Assembly (NCBI GenBank): GCA_004524595.1
Contig: SDOA01000044.1
Location: forward strand, 1 to 31,255
Reading direction: 5' to 3'
Length of the DNA stretch: 31,255 nucleotides
Origin: Candidatus Thorarchaeota archaeon
Lineage (GTDB): Archaea; Asgardarchaeota; Thorarchaeia; Thorarchaeales; Thorarchaeaceae
This document shows positions 1 to 6,836 of this stretch, piece by piece; within the stretch, counting starts at the first letter, position 1, and every line of letters starts with the position of its first letter. Under the pieces are notes generated by a model. The model made no database searches. It worked only from the letters and a program-made list of their open reading frames with translations, and was not told the origin of the DNA. Position numbers and translations under genes: made by a program.

Positions 1-1
1 A

Positions 2-88
2 TCCAAATTAGAGCCCGAATCTGTTGTTGAAGAGATTCCAACATCGAGTACAGATCATATTCATGATCCAGATTCTGAAGTGGAATAA
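2..88 (+). CDS. Possible C-terminal tail of an upstream gene (partial)
   Basis: An open frame runs in from the left edge and ends at a TAA at 86-88. Its last 28 residues are acidic and polar, rich in Glu, Asp, Ser and Pro (it ends DPDSEVE), much like the acidic tail of the membrane protein at 20053-21684. The frame overlaps the 3' end of the convergent minus-strand gene at 61-441 by 28 bases. No domain is visible and no start lies in the window. It could be chance, since only about 29 codons are seen. Confidence is therefore low. Confidence 0.35.
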   Translation, partial: SKLEPESVVEEIPTSSTDHIHDPDSEVE

Positions 89-441
89 TCAGTTTCTGGT
101 AACCATGCGAGTGCTGCAAAAGCTAACAATAATCCAAATGAAATCCATCCAAACAACAATGCTCCCCAAAGATTTTCTTGAAATATGATAATGTCAAGAT
201 AGCCATGGATTCCCCCTGAGAGTCCTGATATTATTGTGAAAATAATTCTTGATCTTCTCTTCGTCATCCCGGCTAAAGCAAAAGTTGAGAGCACCAAACT
301 AAAACCTGACAAAAAGAGAAGAGTCTTGATTGTGCGATCTGGTATATCTGAACTTACTATTAACCAGAAATAAGTACCAATAAGTCCCATTCCAATAAAT
401 AAAACGAGATAGTAAAAGACTTTGCCACGAATCAACGACAT
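61..441 (-). CDS. Small multi-pass membrane protein, unknown function
   Basis: This is a 126-residue protein with about four hydrophobic segments, at roughly residues 9-28, 38-58, 66-86 and 91-112, joined by short basic loops such as TKRRSR, and a short acidic/serine tail ending SESGS. The ATG start at 441 is preceded by a GAGAGAGGA purine-rich stretch that can serve as a ribosome binding site. I do not recognise a family. It is transcribed away from the large complex I-like operon, so the two share the intergenic region 442-701. The high hydrophobicity and regular loop pattern argue that it is real, but function cannot be inferred. Confidence 0.6.
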   Translation of the reverse strand: MSLIRGKVFYYLVLFIGMGLIGTYFWLIVSSDIPDRTIKTLLFLSGFSLVLSTFALAGMTKRRSRIIFTIISGLSGGIHGYLDIIIFQENLWGALLFGWISFGLLLAFAALAWLPETDYSTSESGS

Positions 442-701
442 ATCACTAAATCCTCTCTCAGAATTGCTTAATCCACCTCGGGACGATGTCTAGCATATAA
501 CTCCTTTGAGTACTAATTTTAAGGCGAATGGTTTTTATCATCCTTCCTGATTGCGCCTTTCTAGGTTCGAAGAGTGCAGACCGATATCATCTTGATGAAT
601 AGGTGACTCCTATACTCACCATGATCTGTTTCCCAATATCGATTCTGTATTTATCGGATTCATCGGCAAGTAGATTCAATCATGGAGGTCACGAGGATAC
701 G
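442..701. promoter_or_regulatory. Divergent intergenic region with candidate promoters for the nuo operon
   Basis: This gap separates two divergent genes and should hold both promoters. TATA-like AT-rich elements are seen at 494-500 (CATATAA), 531-539 (GTTTTTATC) and 646-654 (TGTATTTAT). The last would put a start about 25 bases downstream, just before the GGAGG at 684-688 and the nuoA ATG at 702. Which one is used cannot be decided by eye. A GTG at 603 keeps the nuoA frame open, but it would add 33 non-conserved residues. Confidence 0.3.
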
Positions 702-1145
702 ATGAGATTATTCATCGACTTCATTCCTGTACTCATATGGGCCGTATTGGCCATTGTACTCGTAGTCGGTATGTTAGTAGGTTCTTGGATACTTAGACCT
801 CATGTTCTTCAAAATAGTGAAAAGACATCAAGTTACGAATGTGGCGAAGAACCAATCGGGCCTGCAAGAATTGCCTATCCCTACAATTATCTTGTTTACA
901 CCATCCTCTTCCTTGTTGTCGATGTCCTAGGGGCTTTTCTCTGGTTGTTATCTGCCTCTTCCTTTAGACTAAGTCCATCTGTTGTGTGGCAGGTGTTGTT
1001 ATTTGTTCTATTATTGCTAGGTGGATTAGGGTATGCAATGAAGAGACTTCCTGAGACTTACCTTAGTGGGCAAGAGACCTTGACACTCTACCAAGAAGCA
1101 AAGGCAGCTCAACAAGAACAAGAACAACGGACAGGAGGTCACTGA
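702..1145 (+). CDS. nuoA: Complex I-like subunit A (NuoA/Nqo7/FpoA family)
   Basis: Small membrane subunit of the complex I family, lying near the quinone/carrier site. The 147-residue protein has three hydrophobic segments. It carries the family loop SSYECGEEPIGPAR and the helix VDVLGAFLWL, which matches the usual FDVE helix. The Asp of that helix (D74) is kept, but the Glu two residues later (E. coli Glu81) is Leu76. The ATG at 702 was chosen over the GTG at 603 because GGAGG (684-688) and GAGG (693-696) lie just upstream and the N terminus then matches the family. It is the first gene of the operon; nuoJ starts two bases after its stop. NuoB, the usual next gene, is absent. Confidence 0.9.
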   Translation: MRLFIDFIPVLIWAVLAIVLVVGMLVGSWILRPHVLQNSEKTSSYECGEEPIGPARIAYPYNYLVYTILFLVVDVLGAFLWLLSASSFRLSPSVVWQVLLFVLLLLGGLGYAMKRLPETYLSGQETLTLYQEAKAAQQEQEQRTGGH

Positions 1146-1147
1146 AC

Positions 1148-1798
1148 ATGCTTCAGTTCGAGGTCTGGTTTGAACAGGCTGAGTTTCTTGTTATTGCATC
1201 TATCGTCATATTCCTTGCTTATTTGGCTTTAGAGCATAAGGATATTGTTTATGCTGCCTTCTTTTTTGGTTTTATGGCTTCATTTGTTGCGGGATTCTTC
1301 CTACTTCTTGAAGCACCTTTCATTGCTGGTATGCAAATTGCAGTCTACACAGGTGGGATTAGTGCACTCATCATCTTCGCTGTACTTCTGTTACCTCGTG
1401 CCCAAGACTCATCACTTGAAATCTTTGCATCAGCAAGACGACAGCGTGCTGGATTGGTGCTCGCTGCCTTGGTCGGGTCTCTCTCAGCAGCACTTGCTTT
1501 AGTATTTCCATGGTATGAAACATTTTCGCCAACTACTCCTCCATTAGAAGATAATTTGGAATTATTAGCCCAATGGCTTTGGTCTGATCATGGCATCTAT
1601 GTTCAAATGATCGCGCTCATACTCCTTACAGCCATCGTGGGCTCTATTGCAATTCTCAAGATGGAAAAAGCAGAGCGTCTCGTTCCAATCAAAGGTATAT
1701 ATGGAATTGAATCAGTCGATGAACCAATAGATGATATCCCTTCAGAGGTTCAAAGTCATAAAACCTCGATTTCTGAACAGGAGGGTGACACCTCATGA
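1148..1798 (+). CDS. nuoJ: Complex I-like subunit J (NuoJ/Nqo10 family)
   Basis: Membrane subunit that forms part of the E-channel linking the catalytic site to the antiporter arm. The 216-residue protein has five hydrophobic segments. The third, near residues 55-75, is the family signature (EAPFIAGMQIAVYTGG), which holds the conserved Tyr and the pi-bulge region. The C-terminal 40 residues are polar and cytoplasmic, a little longer than usual. The ATG at 1148 follows GGAGG at 1134-1138, inside the end of nuoA. The stop overlaps the start of nuoK (ATGA, 1795-1798), indicating translational coupling. Finding nuoJ-nuoK directly after nuoA, before nuoC-nuoD, is an unusual order. Confidence 0.9.
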   Translation: MLQFEVWFEQAEFLVIASIVIFLAYLALEHKDIVYAAFFFGFMASFVAGFFLLLEAPFIAGMQIAVYTGGISALIIFAVLLLPRAQDSSLEIFASARRQRAGLVLAALVGSLSAALALVFPWYETFSPTTPPLEDNLELLAQWLWSDHGIYVQMIALILLTAIVGSIAILKMEKAERLVPIKGIYGIESVDEPIDDIPSEVQSHKTSISEQEGDTS

Positions 1799-2115
1799 TT
1801 CCTCTCTCCTGGTATCTAGTTGTAGCCTTCATAATGATAGGACTTGGAGCCTATGGGATGATGGTAAAACGAAATCTGATTCGTATCCTGATTGCTGCGG
1901 AAATTATGGGGAATGGTGTAAATATTGCTTTAGTTGCTGTTTCTATCTATAATCCTGTTTTTTCGTTCACAGGCCAAGGATTACTCATCCTTGTTATTTC
2001 TGTAGCTGCAGCTCACACAGCACTTGCTATGGTTCTCATGCTCATGTATCACAGACGTTATGGAACCGTTGATCTGGGTCAACCCATTGTTTCGGAGGAT
2101 GATACCAATGGTTGA
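1795..2115 (+). CDS. nuoK: Complex I-like subunit K (NuoK/Nqo11 family) with altered second glutamate
   Basis: Three-helix membrane subunit (106 residues) of the proton/ion E-channel. The first conserved Glu is present as E36 in the motif IAAEIMGNGVN, at the same position as in E. coli NuoK. The second, Glu72 in E. coli (context VISLAAAEAS), is replaced by His74 in VISVAAAHTA. The cytoplasmic end carries the family pattern HRRYGTVDL. The start overlaps the nuoJ stop by four bases. The 3' end contains the ribosome binding site of nuoC (GGAGG 2094-2098) and overlaps its start by eight bases. The family call is firm; the consequence of the His substitution is not known. Confidence 0.9.
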   Translation: MIPLSWYLVVAFIMIGLGAYGMMVKRNLIRILIAAEIMGNGVNIALVAVSIYNPVFSFTGQGLLILVISVAAAHTALAMVLMLMYHRRYGTVDLGQPIVSEDDTNG

Positions 2116-2620
2116 TGCATTAACGTTGGCAAGGCTAATCATCAACAAATATCCCGATGTAGTCTCGAGACCTCTTGATGGTAACAAAATCGAACTCATA
2201 GTTCCAACAGGTTTTATACGTGATATTTTTGTCATGATTGATGAGCTTCTTCCTGATGCAATGCCGGAATCTGTCTTTGGTATTGACCTTGAGAACGACA
2301 AGTATGAGGTCATCTACATAGTCTGGTCACACGAATCAAGACTACTCTGTCAAATTCGTGTTGCTCTGGAGGGTGAAAGACCTGAGATTGACACAGTGAG
2401 TGATATCTTTCCTGGATTCGAATGGCATGAACGAGAGACCTCCGAAATGTTTGGCATAATCTTTAGGAATCATCCAGACATGCGTCCGCTATTGCTCCCT
2501 GACGAACTAGTTGGCAAATATCCAATGAGAAAGAGATTCCTGACAGACAGAAGTCGTATTGAAGAAACTGGATTGACATCACCTCGACCCAGACCTTCGG
2601 ATGGAGGTGAATCATCATGA
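2108..2620 (+). CDS. nuoC: Complex I-like subunit C (NuoC, 30-kDa subunit family)
   Basis: Peripheral-arm subunit that docks on NuoD. The 170-residue protein shows the 30-kDa family core: an alpha/beta N-terminal half, a central stretch IDTVSDIFPGFEWHERETSE, and the signature MFGIIFRNHPDMRPLLLPDE near residues 116-135, followed by YPMRKRF. The frame is open further upstream, but the ATG at 2108 has GGAGG nine bases before it and gives a normal family N terminus. It overlaps nuoK by eight bases and nuoD by four (ATGA at 2617-2620). Unlike E. coli, NuoC and NuoD are separate proteins. Confidence 0.9.
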   Translation: MVDALTLARLIINKYPDVVSRPLDGNKIELIVPTGFIRDIFVMIDELLPDAMPESVFGIDLENDKYEVIYIVWSHESRLLCQIRVALEGERPEIDTVSDIFPGFEWHERETSEMFGIIFRNHPDMRPLLLPDELVGKYPMRKRFLTDRSRIEETGLTSPRPRPSDGGESS

Positions 2621-3753
2621 AGCCTGATATCCTCGATGAAGCAAGTGAGATATGGTTTGGGCCGCAGCATGTCAGTGCTCATGGGTGGGCTACAAAACTC
2701 ACGCTTGTTGGTGATTATATTGTAGAGTGTGATCCAAATGCTGGATATTTTCATCGATCTGCAGAGAAGTGTCTTGAGTTCAGGAATTTTAGACAGGGCT
2801 CAATGATTCTAGAACGTATTTGCATGATAGAGGCTTTCATCGCTGAGTATCCTTATGTGGCAGCAGTCGAGAAGATAGTTGATTTAGAAATCCCTGACCG
2901 CGCCAAGATAATGCGTACGATAATGATCGAGTTCAATCGAATTCATTCATTCCAGTTTTGGTGGGGCCAGTTCGCTGGTGAGCTAGGGCTATTCGCGATG
3001 CTTCTCTGGCCATGGGTTGATAGAGAATATACTCTTGACGCTTTTGAGGAACTCACAGGGTCTCGTCATTCAGTGTCATATAACACACCCGGCGGTGTCA
3101 AATATGATTTCACACCCAAATTCATTGAGAAGATGCAACACGCAATATCTCGTGTTGAAGAGAGATTACCTGTCTTTCGAGATATGCTTCAAGGAAGTCC
3201 CACTTTACGATTACGTACACAAGGGATTGGTCATTATAATGCAAGACAGGCACTGAAATGGGGACTGACGGGTCCAAACATCAAAGCCTGCGGGATTCCC
3301 ATGGACTTGAGAAAGGATGATCCTGACCTGAATCTAGCTTATGACCTCATTGATTGGCAAGTACCAACTATCACAAACAAAGACCATCCTGGAGAATGTG
3401 ATGCGTATGATAGGCTTCTCCAAAGGTTCAAAGAAATCGAGACCTCTATTGATATTATTCGTACACTACTACCCCTTCTTCCTGATGGTGATATTATCGA
3501 CCCTAAAGCACGAGCAAAAGTCAATCGTTTACCACAGGCTGAGAGCTACGGTAGAATTGAAGGAACTCGTGGGATTACAACAGTCTGGTTGAAGACAACC
3601 GATAAGGCTCAGACACCTTATAGAGCGAAGATACGTGGACCATGCTTCGCCTCATATTATGCATTAAAACACATTGTCCCAGGTGCGCGGTTTGCTGATT
3701 TTCCAGCAATCTTTGGGAGTCTAGATCCATATCCAGGATGGTGGGACCGCTAG
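2617..3753 (+). CDS. nuoD: Complex I-like subunit D (NuoD, 49-kDa subunit) with hybrid active-site signature
   Basis: Catalytic-arm subunit related to the large subunit of group 4 [NiFe] hydrogenases. The 378-residue protein is full length. The N-terminal loop GPQHVSAHG is the complex I type (usual GPQHPSTHG). At residues 66-74 the sequence is ERICMIEAF: Cys69 sits where hydrogenases have the first Cys of RICGIC, the second Cys position is Glu72, and the quinone-binding Tyr of complex I (Nqo4 Tyr87) is Met70. The C terminus GSLDPYPGWWDR has Tyr372 and Trp375 where hydrogenases have DPCxxC. A [NiFe] centre is therefore not expected. The partner NuoB is not encoded in the window. The family is certain; the electron acceptor is uncertain. 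Confidence 0.92.
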   Translation: MKPDILDEASEIWFGPQHVSAHGWATKLTLVGDYIVECDPNAGYFHRSAEKCLEFRNFRQGSMILERICMIEAFIAEYPYVAAVEKIVDLEIPDRAKIMRTIMIEFNRIHSFQFWWGQFAGELGLFAMLLWPWVDREYTLDAFEELTGSRHSVSYNTPGGVKYDFTPKFIEKMQHAISRVEERLPVFRDMLQGSPTLRLRTQGIGHYNARQALKWGLTGPNIKACGIPMDLRKDDPDLNLAYDLIDWQVPTITNKDHPGECDAYDRLLQRFKEIETSIDIIRTLLPLLPDGDIIDPKARAKVNRLPQAESYGRIEGTRGITTVWLKTTDKAQTPYRAKIRGPCFASYYALKHIVPGARFADFPAIFGSLDPYPGWWDR

Positions 3754-3766
3754 GAGGTGAAATGTC

Positions 3767-4912
3767 GTGCAGTTTGATTTCTTTATTTGGCTTGACGGAA
3801 TATGGACCTGGTTCATAGGAGTTCTCATCTGGTTTTGGAGTCTTTTTGACTGGCTATTCAGATGGGTCATCGAAACACTCAATGTTGTATGGTCTATTAT
3901 CATCATGCCAGAGAACTTTATGTTTCTGTTCAGATCCATCATCTTTCCTGGTCTGATATTTATTGTATTAGCACTCATTTTTACCATTTGGTTTACACGA
4001 AAGACTTGGGCTAGAATCCAAGATAGACGAGGTCCGACCCATCTTGGTAAGTATGGCGGACTTCAGCTCTTTGCTGATGCAATCAAATTAATGGGTAAAG
4101 AAACAATCATTCCTGATAATGCACGGCGTTGGGCTTATAGAATTCTCCCATCGCTTTTACTCTTGATTGTTCTTCTCCCCTTTGCATTCATCCCATGGGA
4201 TCCAATATGGAATATCATGGGACATCCTGTTTTTCCTGATCTATCAGTCAGTCTCGTTCTGGTCTTTGCAATACTTACTGCAGTCCCTGTACTGTCACTC
4301 CTCATTGGCTGGGTCTCTGGGTCGAAGTATTCACTCATCGGAGGATTTCGAGCTGCTAACAACCAGTTTGCCTCTGAAATACCAATGGTCATCTCATCCG
4401 TTGGACCAGCTATGCTTGCAGGTTCTCTTAGTTTGTTTGGCATAGTTCAAGCTCAGACCAGTATCTGGTACATAGTACTTCTTCCAATCAATTTCGTGAC
4501 ATTCCTAGTTGCTGCAATTTCATCAGTCGGTACTTTTCCATTTGATGCCCCAGTGGCTGATAGTGAAATTATTTTTGGCTGGCGTACAGAACTCTCTGGT
4601 ATTTATTTCACACTCGTCTATTTTGCGGAATTTGCAGAACAGATGCTCTATAGCGCACTTATGGTCGCACTCTTCTTTGGTGGATTTAATGGCCTTCCAT
4701 TCCTACCAGGTATAGTGAACTTTGTAATCAAGTGGTTAGTGGTCTTCTTCATCTTCATAGTGGTTACTTCTTCTTTCTATAGGATTCGACAAGATCAAAT
4801 CGTCCATCTATGTTGGAAGTACCTACTACCATTATCGATACTGAATGTTGTCGTGGTGATGTTTGCAATAGTCTACATACCAGGACTATTGCCGCTTGTT
4901 TTAGGAGGATGA
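3767..4912 (+). CDS. nuoH: Complex I-like subunit H (NuoH/Nqo8 family)
   Basis: Membrane anchor subunit that joins the peripheral arm to the membrane arm and forms part of the quinone/carrier cavity. The 381-residue protein has about nine hydrophobic segments. Signatures are RIQDRRGPTHLGKYGGLQ (near residues 83-100), NNQFASEIPM (the usual E-x-P loop) and FDAPVADSEIIFGWRTELSG, all in family order. The N terminus is about 50 residues longer than in most homologues and is very rich in Trp and Phe. The start is GTG 3767, with GGAGGTGA at 3753-3760 overlapping the nuoD stop; the nearby ATG at 3762 is out of frame. Five bases separate its stop from the nuoI ATG. Confidence 0.93.
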   Translation: MQFDFFIWLDGIWTWFIGVLIWFWSLFDWLFRWVIETLNVVWSIIIMPENFMFLFRSIIFPGLIFIVLALIFTIWFTRKTWARIQDRRGPTHLGKYGGLQLFADAIKLMGKETIIPDNARRWAYRILPSLLLLIVLLPFAFIPWDPIWNIMGHPVFPDLSVSLVLVFAILTAVPVLSLLIGWVSGSKYSLIGGFRAANNQFASEIPMVISSVGPAMLAGSLSLFGIVQAQTSIWYIVLLPINFVTFLVAAISSVGTFPFDAPVADSEIIFGWRTELSGIYFTLVYFAEFAEQMLYSALMVALFFGGFNGLPFLPGIVNFVIKWLVVFFIFIVVTSSFYRIRQDQIVHLCWKYLLPLSILNVVVVMFAIVYIPGLLPLVLGG

Positions 4913-4916
4913 TGTG

Positions 4917-5348
4917 ATGGGATTCATTAGTACTCTTGGTGACATATTTAGAATCTTGAAGCATGTATTCCGTCAGGCATTTCGTAGACCCTTCACGTAT
5001 TTTTACCCATATGAGGATAGACCATATCCTGAGTTGACCCGTGGCAGACACATACACATTCGTGAGAACTGCACAGCTTGCGCTCAGTGTGTTAGAGCCT
5101 GTCCTGTTGCTGCTATTCGTATTGACAAAGAAGACCGCAAGTTTGAGAAAGATGCGGCGCTATATTTTGATTATACTCGATGCATCTTCTGCGGTGATTG
5201 CGTTGCCGCTTGTAGATTTGAAGCTCTTTACCATACAAAAATTGTTGATATCTCTGAAGGCGACAAAGAAGATCTCATCTATGGCCCAGATAAGATAACC
5301 ACACTCGACAGAGACCCATTAGAATGGCGGGGAGGGAGGTTCCGCTAA
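4917..5348 (+). CDS. nuoI: Complex I-like subunit I, two [4Fe-4S] clusters (NuoI/Nqo9 family)
   Basis: Ferredoxin-like subunit that carries electrons along the peripheral arm towards NuoB/NuoD. The 143-residue protein has an amphipathic N terminus (FRILKHVFRQAFRRPFTYFYP) typical of NuoI, then two complete cysteine motifs: NCTACAQCVRACP (Cys52, 55, 58, 62) and RCIFCGDCVAAC (Cys89, 92, 95, 99). Both clusters can therefore form. GTG 4914 and ATG 4917 are both in frame; ATG 4917 has the better spacing (eight bases) from GGAGG at 4904-4908. With NuoB missing from the operon, the route from NuoI's clusters to the NuoD site lacks its normal N2-cluster protein here. Confidence 0.93.
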   Translation: MGFISTLGDIFRILKHVFRQAFRRPFTYFYPYEDRPYPELTRGRHIHIRENCTACAQCVRACPVAAIRIDKEDRKFEKDAALYFDYTRCIFCGDCVAACRFEALYHTKIVDISEGDKEDLIYGPDKITTLDRDPLEWRGGRFR

Positions 5349-6826
5349 TGGCATTTGGCATCCCCTTCATGGCATTATCACTGGCTGTGATGTTCTTTGG
5401 AGGGCTTTTAATCTACATCCTTAAAGATAGCCTGAGAGAGAATGCAGGCAGAGTTGCTGTTGGTATCTCATTCTTAGCAACTCTCCTAATGATTCCACCT
5501 TTCTATGAGTTGTTGACTGCTGGTAGTTCTGTCGAGACCGCTATTTGGTCTGATATCCTTGAGCCATTTGGACTATATCTCGATGCCGTGGCATTCCCAA
5601 TCACCTTTGCGGTCGTAGTGTTGGGCTTTCTTTCAGTAGTTTATGCTGTTGGTTATACAGAACACACAGAGAACAAACCAACTTTCTTTGCTAACCAGCT
5701 CTTTTTCATCATGGGGATGACTTGGGTCACTCTTGCCACCAATATGATTGAATTTTTTATTGCTTGGGAAATCATGTTGGTACCATCATATTTCCTCATC
5801 CTCTTCTGGGGTCTCCCAGAGACCCGAAAACGAACTGCACTCAAGTTCTGGCTCTATACACAATCTGGCGCTGTATGTATCTTGATAGGGTTTGGGTTAC
5901 TCTACGCACAGGGTGGAACTTTCCTATTTGCCCACATATTAACTAATGGTGACATCATCTTCAAGATTATCTTCATTCTTCTTGCTGCTGGTTTCCTTGT
6001 GAAGATGGCTGTCTTCCCCATTCACTGGTGGTTACCTCCTGTTCATGCAGAAGCACCGACACCAATCTCTGTTCTCTTATCTGGAGCAATGATTGAGACC
6101 GGTGCTTATGCTCTTGTCCGTTTTGGAATGTTGACTTTGAATGATGCTGCAATCTCTCTCTCCTTCTGGGTCGCCGCTCTTGGTGTTATCACCATGTTCT
6201 ATGGTGGGTTCATGGCACTGGCTCAGTTGGACATCAAGCGGCTTCTTGCTTACTCGTCAGTTTCTCAAATGGGCTACGTCCTCTTTGCGTTAGGTACAGT
6301 GACTGTAGTTGGTGTATCAGGCGGCATGTTCCATCTCATTAACCATGCATTCTCTAAAGGTCTCTTGTTTATGACAGCTGGAGCAGTGATCCATCAGACT
6401 GGTCTTCGTGATATTAAAAAAATGGGAGGTCTATCTAATAAGATGCCTATTACAGCATTTGCGGCAGCAATTGGTATGATGAGCATCGCTGGCAGTCCTC
6501 CCCTCTCGGGATTTGTTAGCGAGTGGATGATGTTCCTTGGAGGATTCAATGCAGCGGCCTCAGGAACAGTTTTGAACATGGGTTTTCTTATATTAACAAT
6601 TTTGGCTGTCTCAAGTACAATCCTTAGTGCAGCTTACATGCTCCGCTTCTTCTGGAGAGTCTTCTTGGGCACACACCCGGAGGAGCTTGAGGATGTGAAA
6701 GAGAGTCCCAAAGCAATGACCATTCCGATGATCATTCTTGGTATTCTCATTGTAATCTTTGGAATATTCCCGAGCTTGGCACTTGATGTCATAGTCCCGG
6801 CTTTTACAGGAATTATTGGTCCATGA
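5348..6826 (+). CDS. nuoM: First antiporter-like subunit (NuoM family, copy 1)
   Basis: Fourteen-helix antiporter-like subunit of about 492 residues (Proton_antipo_M family). Conserved features are the TM5 Glu in FFIAWEIMLVPSY (E141), the TM7 Lys in LVKMAVFPIHWWLP (K219), and PVHAEAPTPISVLLSG. The next buried Lys of NuoM (LLKTG context, E. coli Lys265) is Glu250 here, in AMIETGAYA. An in-frame ATG at 5324 exists, but the ATG at 5348 has GGAGGT seven bases upstream and overlaps the nuoI stop (TAATG), so it is preferred. This is a fourth antiporter subunit in addition to the L, M and N that follow. MrpD-like relatives are possible, but the operon argues for a NuoM role. Confidence 0.88.
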   Translation: MAFGIPFMALSLAVMFFGGLLIYILKDSLRENAGRVAVGISFLATLLMIPPFYELLTAGSSVETAIWSDILEPFGLYLDAVAFPITFAVVVLGFLSVVYAVGYTEHTENKPTFFANQLFFIMGMTWVTLATNMIEFFIAWEIMLVPSYFLILFWGLPETRKRTALKFWLYTQSGAVCILIGFGLLYAQGGTFLFAHILTNGDIIFKIIFILLAAGFLVKMAVFPIHWWLPPVHAEAPTPISVLLSGAMIETGAYALVRFGMLTLNDAAISLSFWVAALGVITMFYGGFMALAQLDIKRLLAYSSVSQMGYVLFALGTVTVVGVSGGMFHLINHAFSKGLLFMTAGAVIHQTGLRDIKKMGGLSNKMPITAFAAAIGMMSIAGSPPLSGFVSEWMMFLGGFNAAASGTVLNMGFLILTILAVSSTILSAAYMLRFFWRVFLGTHPEELEDVKESPKAMTIPMIILGILIVIFGIFPSLALDVIVPAFTGIIGP

Positions 6827-6836
6827 GGTGAATAAG

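Noticed and set aside
2617..3753. NuoD as the large subunit of an active [NiFe] hydrogenase
   Set aside because: Three of the four cysteines needed for the metal centre are missing (Glu72, Tyr372 and Trp375 in their places).
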